DNA from: Paenibacillus sp. 598K
Lineage (GTDB): Bacteria; Bacillota; Bacilli; Paenibacillales; Paenibacillaceae
Length of the DNA: 47,506 nucleotides
Assembly (NCBI RefSeq): GCF_003851045.1
Contig: NZ_BFBX01000104.1
Location: forward strand, 1-47,506
Direction of reading: 5' to 3'
The position numbers and the translations under genes are program-made. Numbering within the stretch: position 1 is the first letter of the stretch; every line of letters starts with the position of its first letter. This document shows positions 1-8,164 of the stretch, piece after piece. The notes beneath the pieces are model-generated. The model made no database searches. It was not told the DNA's origin and worked only from the letters and a program-made list of their open reading frames with translations.

Positions 1-1
1 G

Positions 2-1030
2 GTCATCCAGGGCGATCTGCGCGTCCGAGGCGATATGACCTTGGGCCAGATCGGCGACGAGGTGCTGATCGAGGGCGATCTGATCGTAGGGGGCAAGCTG
101 ACTGTCAGCGGCCGCAAGCTGACGGTGCAAGGCGATGTGAGAGTAGGCGGACAGCTCGAGATTCAGCAGATCTATCATGAGATGGCGGTAGGGGGCAGCG
201 TCCTGGTGCGGGGCGATGCCGTCTTCAGCAACAATATGGAGCGGCTGACGGTCGGCGGCGATCTCGTCTCGGCGGCGCGTCTCGTCTTCCCCCGGATCCA
301 TACGATGACCGTCGGCGGTACGATCAGCGCAGCCTCCGATCTGACGTTTGGCGGTTATGTGGCCGAGTTCAACGTCGGCCGCTGGCAGGACGGGGGGATC
401 GTTCCGGGTTCAGCGCCTGGCTCGCTCATCTCTGGCGCGCGCCTGACGATGAACGGCACCGGAACGATGCGGGTGAGCGGCTCCGTCAGCGCGCCGACGC
501 TTGTCTTTGGCGGAGAGGTCAAGGTAGTCAACCTGGGAGGCTCGCTCATTACGAACAGCAGCATCATGGTTGCCTCGGAGGTTGTCGATTGGCAGATCGG
601 CGGGCATATGGTGGTGGGCGGGACGATCGACCTGCGTTCGCTGCGCTCGCTGCAGGTCGGCCAGTCCGTCTACACGAGCGATGTGCTGGTGTTCGCAGAC
701 GTCAAGGAGAAGGTAACCGTCGGCGGCTCGATCATCGCCCGCAGCGAGATTCGCTTCTCCAATACCGTCGCGCGGCTGGAGATCGGCAAGGATATGATCA
801 GCTACGGCTCGATCAGCTTCGAGAGCATCACAGGCGCCTTGCGGGCGGAGGGCTTCCTGATGGCGCTGGAGGATATCTCGTTCAACAATAATATACACAG
901 CGCGAGCAACCGGTTGGGCGGATTTTATGCGGGACGGCGAACGTCCTTCCCTAACTGGTATCAGTGGGGCTCGGGCAAGGACGCCCTGTGCATCCAATAC
1001 AAAACGCCTGACATCCAGGTCGTCAGATGA
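2..1030 (+). CDS. Repetitive beta-solenoid (bactofilin-like) protein, 5' partial
   Basis: The reading frame is open from base 2, so the gene starts before the window; the ATG at 35 is internal to a repeat. The protein is built from degenerate repeats of about 20-22 residues with the pattern VGGxLxxxxxLxF, for example VGGKLTVSG, VGGSVLVRG, VGGDLVSAA and VGGSIIARS. Regular hydrophobic and glycine spacing like this suggests a right-handed beta-solenoid, as in bactofilins and polymer-forming proteins. A short non-repetitive C-terminus follows, rich in aromatic residues (FPNWYQW). The stop lies 10 bases before pilM, so it is probably in the pilus operon and may be an extracellular or pilus-associated component. 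I do not recognise a named family; the pilus role is inferred from position only. Confidence 0.6.
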   Translation, partial: VIQGDLRVRGDMTLGQIGDEVLIEGDLIVGGKLTVSGRKLTVQGDVRVGGQLEIQQIYHEMAVGGSVLVRGDAVFSNNMERLTVGGDLVSAARLVFPRIHTMTVGGTISAASDLTFGGYVAEFNVGRWQDGGIVPGSAPGSLISGARLTMNGTGTMRVSGSVSAPTLVFGGEVKVVNLGGSLITNSSIMVASEVVDWQIGGHMVVGGTIDLRSLRSLQVGQSVYTSDVLVFADVKEKVTVGGSIIARSEIRFSNTVARLEIGKDMISYGSISFESITGALRAEGFLMALEDISFNNNIHSASNRLGGFYAGRRTSFPNWYQWGSGKDALCIQYKTPDIQVVR

Positions 1031-1040
1031 GGGGATCGGC

Positions 1041-2132
1041 ATGAAGCAGAAGCAGAAGCAGAGAGCGTGGAAGCTCCCATGGGGGAGCCATACCGCACGT
1101 GGCATCGAGATCGGCGAAGATCGCATCCGGATGTGCGAGATCGAGCAGAGGCAGGGGCAGGTGCGCGTGTTGAACTATGTGACCGAGGAGCTGCCGACAG
1201 GCGCGATGGATGACGGGCGGATCAAGGATCGCGCGGCGCTCGCCGCCGCCCTGAAGCAGGCTGTCGGCGCAGCCCGGTGGAGAGGGCGCTCCGTCCACCT
1301 GGCGCTGCCGAGCCAGACGGTGATGATCCGGATGATCCGCATGCCGGATGTCCCGGACAAGGAGATGCGCAAGCTGATCCAGTTCGAGCTGAATCATCGG
1401 CTCCATCTGCCCTTCGAGCAGCCCGGATTCGACTTCGTCATCCAGCCGGTCCGTACGGATGGGCAGGAGGAGGCCGCGGGCGCTCAGGACGATTGGCTCT
1501 CGGCGGACGACGCAGCGGCTCAGACCGATAACCGTCTGCGCGAGGTGATGCTGCTCGCTGCGCCGCTGGAGCTGCTGGATACCTATGCGGGTCTGCTGGA
1601 GGAGGCGGGACTGCAGCCGAGCAGCATGGAGGTCAAGGCGTTCTCGCTGCTGCGGCTGGTGCAGCGCGCCGGTCTGGAGCGGAGCGGCGTCTGGCTGATG
1701 GTTGATGTGAAGCGAGACAACAGCGATCTCTCGATCATTGATCACGGCGTGATCAAGGTGACCCGCAACGTCGAGATCCGATTCGACGCGCCGGGCGAGG
1801 AGACCTCGAGCGATCCCGACGATCCGTTCGCGGCGCTGCTCAGTCCGCAGATGAGCTTCGCCAATACGGCGCAGGAGCTGATCTCCGAGCTGGAGCGGCT
1901 GATCAACTTTTATCGATATTCGCTGCATCACCGCGAGGAGCAGTTCCATGCGGTCATCGTCAGCGGCGATATCGCGGGGCTAGAGGAGCTAACCGAGCGG
2001 CTGGCGCGCGGCATGACGCTGCCGGTCAGCCTGCTGGCGTGGGCGGAGCCGACACCGGCGGACGCCGGCGGCTGGGACAGCTCGCGCTATGCGGTGCCGC
2101 TTGGACTGGCGCTTAGGGGTAAGCAGCGATGA
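1041..2132 (+). CDS. pilM: PilM, type IV pilus inner-membrane assembly ATPase-like protein
   Basis: PilM is the actin-like cytoplasmic protein that binds the N-terminal tail of PilN and links the pilus motor to the PilNO membrane complex. The product is 363 residues. It opens with the family pattern GIEIGEDRIRMCEIE and has the conserved internal region of an SHS2/FtsA-like fold, including a VHLALPSQ strand and an ending with VIVSGDIAGLEELTERL. I chose the ATG at 1041 because GAGGGG lies about 7 bases upstream; a longer in-frame extension to 927 would overlap the preceding gene. The stop overlaps the pilN start (ATGA), which indicates translational coupling. The order pilM-pilN-pilO is the canonical one. 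Confidence 0.88.
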   Translation: MKQKQKQRAWKLPWGSHTARGIEIGEDRIRMCEIEQRQGQVRVLNYVTEELPTGAMDDGRIKDRAALAAALKQAVGAARWRGRSVHLALPSQTVMIRMIRMPDVPDKEMRKLIQFELNHRLHLPFEQPGFDFVIQPVRTDGQEEAAGAQDDWLSADDAAAQTDNRLREVMLLAAPLELLDTYAGLLEEAGLQPSSMEVKAFSLLRLVQRAGLERSGVWLMVDVKRDNSDLSIIDHGVIKVTRNVEIRFDAPGEETSSDPDDPFAALLSPQMSFANTAQELISELERLINFYRYSLHHREEQFHAVIVSGDIAGLEELTERLARGMTLPVSLLAWAEPTPADAGGWDSSRYAVPLGLALRGKQR

Positions 2133-2710
2133 GACGAGAGATCAACCTGCTGCCCCGCAAGCCGTTTGTTGTCCGCTATCGGCTGACGCTGCCGGTCGGT
2201 ATCGCGGCTGCAGCGGGACTGCTATTGCTCTGGCAGGCCATGCTCCTCTACGCGTGGGCGGCTGACCGCGAGCTGGCGGCGCAGCAGCTGGCGGAGTGGG
2301 GAGCGGAGCGGAGCCGGCTGGAGGCGGAGCTGGCCGCGCTCCCAGCGGCGAAGGAGCAGAGCGCCATCGCTACGCTGCTCCGCGAGCTGGAGGCCGGGCA
2401 GCGGGATTGGCTGCCGGTGCTGACGTCGCTGATCGACCCGTTGCCGGAGGCGGCGCGTGTGGCCAATATGGGCGTCAACGCAGCGGGAGAGCTAAGCGCC
2501 GAGTACGAATTTGGCGATGAGACGTCGGCGCTGTCATTCGTCCGTGCGGTGGAGCGGCTGCCGTTGTTCGAGACGGTCAATATCGACATGTGGAAGCGCG
2601 ATGCGAGCCGTCGAACAGGCAGTGGCGGCGCTGAAGGGGCGAGCGCCAAGCCGGTCATCCGGCTGATCCTGTCGATGACGCTGGCAGGTCGCGAGGGGGT
2701 GGAGAGATGA
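2129..2710 (+). CDS. pilN: PilN, type IV pilus assembly membrane protein
   Basis: This 193-residue protein starts with REINLLPRK, the diagnostic INLLP motif through which PilN binds PilM. One transmembrane helix follows at about residues 21-42, then an alanine/glutamate-rich coiled coil at about 46-80 and a ferredoxin-like periplasmic-type domain. In type IV pilus systems it forms a heterodimer with PilO and stabilises the assembly platform. Both ends overlap neighbours by four bases (ATGA with pilM and with pilO). In a Gram-positive cell the C-terminal domain would face the wall space. The family call is secure because motif, topology and neighbours agree. Confidence 0.85.
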   Translation: MRREINLLPRKPFVVRYRLTLPVGIAAAAGLLLLWQAMLLYAWAADRELAAQQLAEWGAERSRLEAELAALPAAKEQSAIATLLRELEAGQRDWLPVLTSLIDPLPEAARVANMGVNAAGELSAEYEFGDETSALSFVRAVERLPLFETVNIDMWKRDASRRTGSGGAEGASAKPVIRLILSMTLAGREGVER

Positions 2711-3342
2711 GCGGGTATCGGAGGCTCGTAGAGAAGTGGCGTCGCAAGGAGGCGCCTGTAAGGCTGCTGCTCACCGGTTGCGCGGCGCTGCTCGCGCTGG
2801 TCGCGATACTGGTCGGCGGCGTCCTCCCGCAGTGGCGAGAGACCTCGTCACAGCTGGCGGCGCGGGATCAACTGGAGCAGGAGCTGGCGCAGCTGCATCA
2901 GCTTGCTCAGGACCGAGGCGGCGACGTTGAGGCTGCTGCTGCAGATCCGTCGGCGCGTATCCCGCAAGGGCTGGATCTGGCAGGCATGCTGGAGGAACTG
3001 CTGGGGCTGGCCGAGAGCGCCGGTCTGAGCGTCGGGGATATCAGTCAGCGCAAGACAGCCGTCTCCGCGCCCCAGGCGGATCTAGCTGGTCCGCTGCGGC
3101 AAGCCGAGATCGAGCTGACCGTGCAAGGCGCGTTGCCGCAGCTACTGCAGTTGCTCGGAGATATCCAGCAGACCGAGCGGCTGCTGTCGATTACGGAGTG
3201 GCATTACCGCAAGCTGTCTCCTGGAGAGGCCCAATCGGCTGGGTCACAGGCGGAGGACGGCGACGGGGCCCAGACTTCGGATCGCGGGACGCCGCAATAT
3301 ACGATGACGGTGCTCGTGAGCGGGTATGGCAGCGCGAATTAG
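2707..3342 (+). CDS. pilO: PilO, type IV pilus assembly membrane protein
   Basis: The 211-residue product has a short basic N-terminus, one transmembrane helix at about residues 18-40, a coiled coil rich in Leu/Gln/Glu at about 45-72 and a compact C-terminal domain with an RLLSITEWHY strand. This is the PilO architecture, the partner of PilN. A 15-20 residue Gly/Ser/Asp-rich segment near residue 180 looks like a flexible loop. It is the last gene of this operon in the window; about 170 bases later a strong new promoter begins the c-di-GMP riboswitch transcript. Identity rests mainly on topology and on the pilMNO order, since PilO sequences are weakly conserved. Confidence 0.8.
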   Translation: MSGYRRLVEKWRRKEAPVRLLLTGCAALLALVAILVGGVLPQWRETSSQLAARDQLEQELAQLHQLAQDRGGDVEAAAADPSARIPQGLDLAGMLEELLGLAESAGLSVGDISQRKTAVSAPQADLAGPLRQAEIELTVQGALPQLLQLLGDIQQTERLLSITEWHYRKLSPGEAQSAGSQAEDGDGAQTSDRGTPQYTMTVLVSGYGSAN

Positions 3343-3514
3343 TGCCGCGCCGCGTGGACGCATTCACAAGTGCGCAAACTTTCATTGGATGACAAGGCCC
3401 CTTCTCGAGGGGGCATATACGTGCCCTGGAGGTCGCCCGAACTTGTAGCGAACTGGACACAGGCACGCTCCGGCACTACTGGAATCCGATGTAAATAATT
3501 ATGACAAATGGCGA

Positions 3515-3543
3515 TTGACACCATTTTACCAGTTGTCTATAAT
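3515..3543 (+). promoter_or_regulatory. Consensus sigma-A promoter for the riboswitch transcript
   Basis: TTGACA at 3515-3520 and TATAAT at 3538-3543 are separated by exactly 17 bases, a perfect vegetative promoter. Transcription would start near 3550 and run into the c-di-GMP aptamer. The rest of the 3343-3612 gap holds only a short GC hairpin near 3397-3414 without a T-run. Confidence 0.85.
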
Positions 3544-3612
3544 ACTTATAGACTATGTGTCGAATTTTGGCGTGATTATTTATAGTCATGAAGAACTAAG
3601 ATATCATATGAA

Positions 3613-3728
3613 TTCTACTGCGAAAAAGGCAAACCCGGCGAAAGTCGGGGACGCAAAGCTACAGACCTAAGGGGTCCGGCGAGGATCCTATCGGTGGCTG
3701 AGTTACCGAATAGTAGGGACTAGTAGAA
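3613..3728 (+). promoter_or_regulatory. Cyclic di-GMP-I (GEMM) riboswitch aptamer
   Basis: The segment carries the GEMM-I landmarks in order: GGCAAACC, a GAAA tetraloop stem, GGGACGCAAAGC, ACAGACCTAA, and a second stem ending in GGCTGAGTTACCGAA. The GNRA-type loop and the ACGCAAAGC/GTTACCGA blocks are those of the c-di-GMP-binding class. The P1 helix can form between CTACT (3615-3619) and AGTAG (3712-3716). A second copy of TAGTAG at 3721-3726 lets TTCTACT (3613-3619) pair alternatively with AGTAGAA (3722-3728), reaching the terminator. Ligand identity follows from the class and was not tested. Confidence 0.88.
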
Positions 3729-3775
3729 CAGCAAAGCTATCCCTTTCTATGTGGGTTGGCTTTGCTGTTTATTTT
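3727..3775 (+). terminator. Intrinsic terminator, expression platform of the c-di-GMP riboswitch
   Basis: AACAGCAAAGC (from 3727) pairs perfectly with GCTTTGCTGTT (ending 3769), extended by a CCC/GGG step, and is followed by TTTATTTT. It sits directly after the aptamer and 20 bases before the fapA-like start, so ligand-dependent termination is the likely mechanism. Confidence 0.85.
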
Positions 3776-3797
3776 GCGTGGAAGGAATGTGATTCCT

Positions 3798-5666
3798 ATG
3801 TCTTCTCGGATGTCGGAGGATCAACTGTTCGAGTTGATCAGCCAGTTAGAATTGGAAGAGGATGAGGGAGCCATGCACGATTCGCGGCCTCCCTCTATTG
3901 GTATGCGCTCTTATCTGAAGGTCGAGGATAATCGGATTCACCTCATCTCCGCCGGCGAAGAGGGCGAGGATCCGTTCATCGAGGCCGCGCCTCCATTGCG
4001 ATTGAAGATCAACGGCGAGCTGCTGAGCGGACGACGCCAGGTACGCCCTGACGATCTCGTCGAGTGGGAGCTGGAGGAGACGCCGCAGTTCCAGATCAAG
4101 TATTCGCCGGACAAGATGCGCGCCTGGTTCGTGCTGATGGCCCGGGAATGCCGGGTCCTGCGGCTGCAGGATACGCCGGTCAGCACCGATCTGCTCGTCC
4201 AGGCCGAGCCGGTGCCTTATGCGCTGCCTCAGCGGTTGACCTTGATCGACATCGTGCCCGAGCTGGAGCAGTCCAAGCTGGTGCAGGTCGATTATCAGGC
4301 GATCCAGCGCGAGCTCGACCAGCCGACCTACCAGCCGGTGCTGATCGCTATCGGCAAGGAGCCGACATTGGGGCGAGACGCCTCGCTCGAGATTTATTTT
4401 AAGGAACAGATCGTTAGCGAGTTTGAGGAAGTCAACGGGATGATCGATTATCGCAATCATCTGAAGATTCCGTCGGTGAAGGCGAACGACCTCGTCGCTC
4501 GCAAAATACCGCTGGTCCCGGGGGCTCCAGGGAATGACGTATTTGGCGCGCCTATCGATCCGCCTCGTGCCAAGGACATCATGATGGTAGCCAAAAATCA
4601 TATTCGCATTACTAATTACGAGGCTTACGCGCTCAAGGAAGGCAGACCGCGGATTACCGGCGAGCGCATCAAGCTGATCGACATCACAACCACGCATGTC
4701 CTGCCGGGCGACGTAGATATGAAGACGGGCAACATCGTCTTCTCCGGCGATGTGATCATCTATGGCAATATATGCGACGGCATGATCGTCGAAGCGCTAG
4801 GCGATATCTATGTGATGGGCAACGTCTACCGCGCGACGGCGACGGCGACGGGCAGCATCTACATCAAAGGCAATGCGATCGGCAGCCATCTGTATTCGGG
4901 TCATTACGGCGTGCTCTTCAACCGGCTCTGCACACACTCGGGCAGCCTTAACAGTCAGCTGCAGCTGATGCGCAATACGATGAAGCAACTGAGCGCACTG
5001 GCAGAGGCTCGCAAACAGACGGTATCGCCGCGGCAGATGTTCCAACTGCTGCTGGAAACGAAGTTCAAGCAAATCCCCCTCACCATCAAGGAAATCCTGC
5101 TTTGTATCTCTAACATCCAGCAGATCCAGAACGGACAGCTCGGCGTGCTGAAAAACAAGCTGCTGGAGCTGATGCAACGGCCGGTCGTGGTAGAGGTCAA
5201 TCTGAACAAGATGCTCGACGAGCTGCAATTTATCCTGATCGAAACCGTTGACTCCATCAAGCGATGCGAGGAGTTGAACGTGCGCACCGAGTTGCAGCAA
5301 TGCAACATGACCAGCATCATGTCGGGCGGCGATATCGTCATCAAAAAGCAAGGCGTCATCCAGAGCCAGCTATTCTCCAAAGGCAATATCGTATTCCATG
5401 ACCAGGAAGCGGTCTGCCGGGGCTCGCAGCTCGAGGCGGAAGGGGCGATCCTGGCGATGACCGTCGGCGGCAAGTCAGGGGGCAGCACGATGCTCAAGGC
5501 GGGGGAGAAGATCGTCGTCTCCCATATGTACGAAGGCCGGGTCGCGGTCGGACGGTTTGCCAAGGATATATTGGAGCCGGTGGAGCATATGGAATTCCGG
5601 GTGCGGCAAAATCGCCTGGTGATGCATTCAACGCTGGATAGAAACGAGGAACCGGATCATGCCTGA
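3798..5666 (+). CDS. FapA family (DUF342) protein
   Basis: The 622-residue protein matches the DUF342/FapA family. It has an N-terminal region of about 130 residues, then the conserved core with the VLPGDVDMKTGNIVFSGDV stretch and repeated glycine-turn strands (YGNICDGMIVEALGDIYVMGN) typical of its beta-helix. A helical, probably coiled-coil insertion follows at about residues 380-470, before further strands. FapA-type proteins are polymer-like cytoplasmic proteins of uncertain role, often near flagellar or c-di-GMP genes. I chose ATG 3798, with GGAAGGA upstream; an in-frame TTG at 3756 lies inside the terminator hairpin. The end overlaps the HD-GYP gene by eight bases. Its control by a c-di-GMP riboswitch points to a surface or motility role, which is inference. 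Confidence 0.82.
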   Translation: MSSRMSEDQLFELISQLELEEDEGAMHDSRPPSIGMRSYLKVEDNRIHLISAGEEGEDPFIEAAPPLRLKINGELLSGRRQVRPDDLVEWELEETPQFQIKYSPDKMRAWFVLMARECRVLRLQDTPVSTDLLVQAEPVPYALPQRLTLIDIVPELEQSKLVQVDYQAIQRELDQPTYQPVLIAIGKEPTLGRDASLEIYFKEQIVSEFEEVNGMIDYRNHLKIPSVKANDLVARKIPLVPGAPGNDVFGAPIDPPRAKDIMMVAKNHIRITNYEAYALKEGRPRITGERIKLIDITTTHVLPGDVDMKTGNIVFSGDVIIYGNICDGMIVEALGDIYVMGNVYRATATATGSIYIKGNAIGSHLYSGHYGVLFNRLCTHSGSLNSQLQLMRNTMKQLSALAEARKQTVSPRQMFQLLLETKFKQIPLTIKEILLCISNIQQIQNGQLGVLKNKLLELMQRPVVVEVNLNKMLDELQFILIETVDSIKRCEELNVRTELQQCNMTSIMSGGDIVIKKQGVIQSQLFSKGNIVFHDQEAVCRGSQLEAEGAILAMTVGGKSGGSTMLKAGEKIVVSHMYEGRVAVGRFAKDILEPVEHMEFRVRQNRLVMHSTLDRNEEPDHA

Positions 5667-6684
5667 TGCGCAGTGGAGTCACATGCAAGCATTGGTCGGG
5701 CGGAGACTGAACAAAAATATATACACCAAACAAGACGTATTGGCTTGTCCGGCGCACACGGTACTGACCGAGCAAATGCTGCGCAAGCTCATACAACTGG
5801 GCGTCGAGCTGCAAGCGGAGGATGTAGAGTCGCGCGCCGATACGATCGATCGGGTTGTCGAGCATGCGGTGAAGGAGATGAAGGGGATCTTCCACTTCGC
5901 GAGGGAGAGCGGACAACTCGTCGTCGACGATATCCGCGTCCATGTCGTGCCGACGATCCGCCAGAGCGCTGAGGCGGGTATGCTCTACCAGATGCTCAAC
6001 CGGCTGCAGCTCGAGGACGACGTCACCTGCCGGCACAGCATCGCTGTCGCGATGGTCGGGGTACTGATCGGCCAATGGCTGCGACTGTCGGAGGAGGAGA
6101 TTGGTCTGATCGCCGCTGGCGGGTTGCTCCATGATGTGGGCAAGCTGCGCGTGCCTGCGGAGATCCTCAACAAGCCGGGACGGCTGACGGAGGAGGAGTT
6201 CGCCGAGATGAAGCGGCATACCGTCTATGGCTACGAGATGCTGCGCGGCGAAGAAGGGGTCGAGGAGGACGTCGCGCGTGTCGCGCTCCGTCATCATGAA
6301 CGGCTCGACGGCAGCGGCTATCCGTATGGGCTGAAGGGCGAGGAGATCGATCGGCCGAGCCGTATTATCGCAGTCGCGGACGTGTTCCATGCGATGCTCT
6401 CCAAACGCGTCTACAAAAACGAGCTGCCCTTCTACCAGGTCATCAAGGAAATTGCCCATTCGGCATTTAGCCAATTCGACGCAAGCGTTGTCGCTGTATT
6501 CGCTCGCAAGATGATGGAGACGATGATTGGCAGTCAGGTCATCCTGAGCGACGGGCAGATCGGCACGGTCATTTCCGTTCATCTTCATGACCCCGCCAAT
6601 CCGTTGGTCAGGGCAGGAGAGCGGTTTTATGATCTTAGCGTGATGCAGGAGCTGCATATCGTCCATTTTGTACCAAATTCTTGA
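5659..6684 (+). CDS. HD-GYP domain protein, predicted c-di-GMP phosphodiesterase
   Basis: The 341-residue protein has about 110 N-terminal residues of no recognised domain, then a full HD-GYP domain. Visible residues are H126, the HD pair H158-D159 with K162 (LLHDVGK), H187, H212-H213, and the DGSGYP signature at 217-222, followed by D241. These are the metal and substrate residues of catalytic HD-GYP enzymes, which hydrolyse c-di-GMP to pGpG or GMP. No transmembrane or receiver domain is seen, so it is probably cytoplasmic. It overlaps the FapA-like gene and shares its riboswitch-controlled transcript, so the enzyme that removes the ligand is probably regulated by the ligand. Confidence 0.9.
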   Translation: MPDAQWSHMQALVGRRLNKNIYTKQDVLACPAHTVLTEQMLRKLIQLGVELQAEDVESRADTIDRVVEHAVKEMKGIFHFARESGQLVVDDIRVHVVPTIRQSAEAGMLYQMLNRLQLEDDVTCRHSIAVAMVGVLIGQWLRLSEEEIGLIAAGGLLHDVGKLRVPAEILNKPGRLTEEEFAEMKRHTVYGYEMLRGEEGVEEDVARVALRHHERLDGSGYPYGLKGEEIDRPSRIIAVADVFHAMLSKRVYKNELPFYQVIKEIAHSAFSQFDASVVAVFARKMMETMIGSQVILSDGQIGTVISVHLHDPANPLVRAGERFYDLSVMQELHIVHFVPNS

Positions 6685-6759
6685 TTCGCGTTTCGAGAGG
6701 ACGAATTGTGTTTATATAGATAGGTAAAAATAAAAAACTTCTTGAAAGAGGATACGTAC

Positions 6760-7338
6760 ATGATGAAATGGCTCCAAAGGCTGTTGATCGGCCTGCTGCT
6801 GCTGATCGTGCTTTTGGGCTTGGGCCTGTGGGGCGGCCTTCGCTATGTCGCGCCTCAAGAGTCGCTGGACCTGGCTGCGGAGCCGTTGCGTCTGGGCGAC
6901 AAGGCGCAGGAGTTGCTCCGAGGAGGACGACTGGAGCTGTTGTTGACCGAGGCGGATGTGGAATCGCTGATCAAAAGCGAGCTGCAGGCTAAACCAAAGG
7001 TTACGGCCGAGGCAGAGATAACAGGCGCGCGTATCGAGCTGTCTGGCGATCGGGCGATCGTTCATGCTAACGTGATGTACCGCGAGCAGATACCGATCGG
7101 CGTAGTGGCCGCATACCGTCTGTCCTGGCAAGCGCCTGCGCTGGTTGCCGAACCGGAGTCGTTGCATGTTCGCTCGATTCGTCTGCCCTCCGACCAATTG
7201 GATACGCTTCGCTTTTCATTTGCGGATCAGTTGCCCGATTTTCTCGAGATCGGGGAGGTGACGTTTGAGTCGGACGGTGTCCGCATCGCGCTGAAGAGTG
7301 AGTTCAGCCTCGAGGACCTGCTCGATCGTCTGCCGTGA
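6760..7338 (+). CDS. Membrane-anchored protein of unknown function (possibly YpmS/DUF2140-like)
   Basis: The 192-residue product has one strongly hydrophobic helix at residues 5-28 and an extracellular remainder. That part contains the stretch LLTEADVESLIKSEL and alternating strands ending in a repeated beta pattern. The size, the single N-terminal anchor and the LTExDV-type start of the soluble part resemble the YpmS/DUF2140 proteins of Bacillus, but I am not certain. I chose ATG 6760 because AGAGG lies 8 bases upstream; ATG 6763 is an alternative. There is a 75-base gap after the HD-GYP gene without a clear terminator, so cotranscription is possible. Confidence 0.6.
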   Translation: MMKWLQRLLIGLLLLIVLLGLGLWGGLRYVAPQESLDLAAEPLRLGDKAQELLRGGRLELLLTEADVESLIKSELQAKPKVTAEAEITGARIELSGDRAIVHANVMYREQIPIGVVAAYRLSWQAPALVAEPESLHVRSIRLPSDQLDTLRFSFADQLPDFLEIGEVTFESDGVRIALKSEFSLEDLLDRLP

Positions 7339-7448
7339 CGACAGCTGTATCGTCTGCAATGTTCGGATGGACGGATAGGTTCTCGCGATTAGTCGCTGGT
7401 ACTGGCATCCTGCACGTAATGGACACATATAATGAATCGGGTCTCCGA

Positions 7449-7478
7449 TTGAAACGTTTGCCTCACATTTGGTATAAT
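7449..7478 (+). promoter_or_regulatory. Sigma-A-like promoter upstream of the small membrane protein
   Basis: TTGAAA (7449-7454) and TATAAT (7473-7478) are 18 bases apart, about 50 bases before the ATG at 7529. No terminator was found between 7339 and 7449. Confidence 0.6.
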
Positions 7479-7528
7479 TAACGTACTGCAAATGGGGCAT
7501 GATAAGCTAGACGAGGGGGCGACGGATC

Positions 7529-7714
7529 ATGGTGGATGGATGGATGACCTGGCTGCTTGTGGCCTTTGGCATTATCGTGGCCGTTGCCGGCGTCTACGCT
7601 TATTTTCGCCTGATCTCTGCAACTTCGGCAGACGAGCAGACGTCTATAGAGGAGGAGCGTCACCAGGCGGCGGAGCGAGAGGAGCGGCTGTTTACCGACC
7701 GGAAGGAAGGATAG
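7529..7714 (+). CDS. Small single-pass membrane protein, unknown
   Basis: This 61-residue protein has one transmembrane helix (residues 6-26: TWLLVAFGIIVAVAGVYAY) followed by a charged, Glu/Arg-rich tail likely to form an amphipathic helix. It is preceded by a good ribosome binding site (GAGGGGGC, 9-10 bases before ATG) and a plausible promoter, which favours a real gene. I do not recognise a family. The charged tail is probably cytoplasmic by charge distribution, which is inference. Confidence 0.6.
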   Translation: MVDGWMTWLLVAFGIIVAVAGVYAYFRLISATSADEQTSIEEERHQAAEREERLFTDRKEG

Positions 7715-7822
7715 GCGGGCAGATGTCAGACTATTCAGAACCGGAGGGAACTGCTATAATGGTGGCAGGAAATATAACTTAATATCTAACCCATGGATGA
7801 CCTTCACAAACGTGTGGATCGC

Positions 7823-7850
7823 TTGAACTGAAAGATATGTTGTGTATACT
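7823..7850 (+). promoter_or_regulatory. Candidate promoter upstream of the 61-residue cytoplasmic protein
   Basis: TTGAAC (7823-7828) and TATACT (7845-7850) are 16 bases apart, 47 bases before the ATG at 7898. A second candidate is the extended -10 TGCTATAAT at 7752-7760, which has no good -35 box. Confidence 0.5.
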
Positions 7851-7897
7851 CGTACATTGCATTAGGACGACCATCCGATATTACGGGAGGGGATTTC

Positions 7898-8083
7898 ATG
7901 GCCAAACGAAGCCATAATGAAGTCAAGGACAGTCTGAGTGAATTAACGAGAATTTTTCAGCCGAAGGACCCCAGAAAATTTGTAAAGGATTATATCCGCA
8001 AATATCGGATAACCGGCGGATATGAAGATGAGTTGACCATGCTTGTGGAGCGCGAGCTCGGCAAGATCAATTCGGTTAGCTAA
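7898..8083 (+). CDS. Small basic cytoplasmic protein, unknown
   Basis: This 61-residue protein has no transmembrane segment. It is mixed-charge and predicted helical, with blocks LSELTRIFQPKDPRKFVKDYIRKYR and ELTMLVERELGKI separated by a glycine-containing turn. The ribosome binding site GGGAGGGG lies 7 bases before the ATG, and an intrinsic terminator follows within about 55 bases, so it appears to be a monocistronic gene. No family recognised; the basic helical character would fit a nucleic-acid or protein-binding role, but nothing proves it. Confidence 0.65.
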   Translation: MAKRSHNEVKDSLSELTRIFQPKDPRKFVKDYIRKYRITGGYEDELTMLVERELGKINSVS

Positions 8084-8135
8084 TCCGGCGCGTCGCGCGG
8101 CCGCGTATCGCGTATATAGACCAGACCTTGAACAA

Positions 8136-8164
8136 CTGCACCCTTTTTTCGGTGCGGTTTTTTT
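8136..8164 (+). terminator. Intrinsic terminator after the small basic protein gene
   Basis: CTGCACC pairs with GGTGCGG across a loop of Ts and is followed by seven Ts. It separates the small gene from map. Confidence 0.85.

Noticed and set aside
3397..3414. Intrinsic terminator after pilO
   Set aside because: GCCCCT/AGGGGGC can pair, but no T-run follows in either direction.
3756..3797. Upstream TTG start for the FapA-like gene
   Set aside because: The TTG lies in the right arm of the riboswitch terminator and has no ribosome site; ATG 3798 has GGAAGGA.
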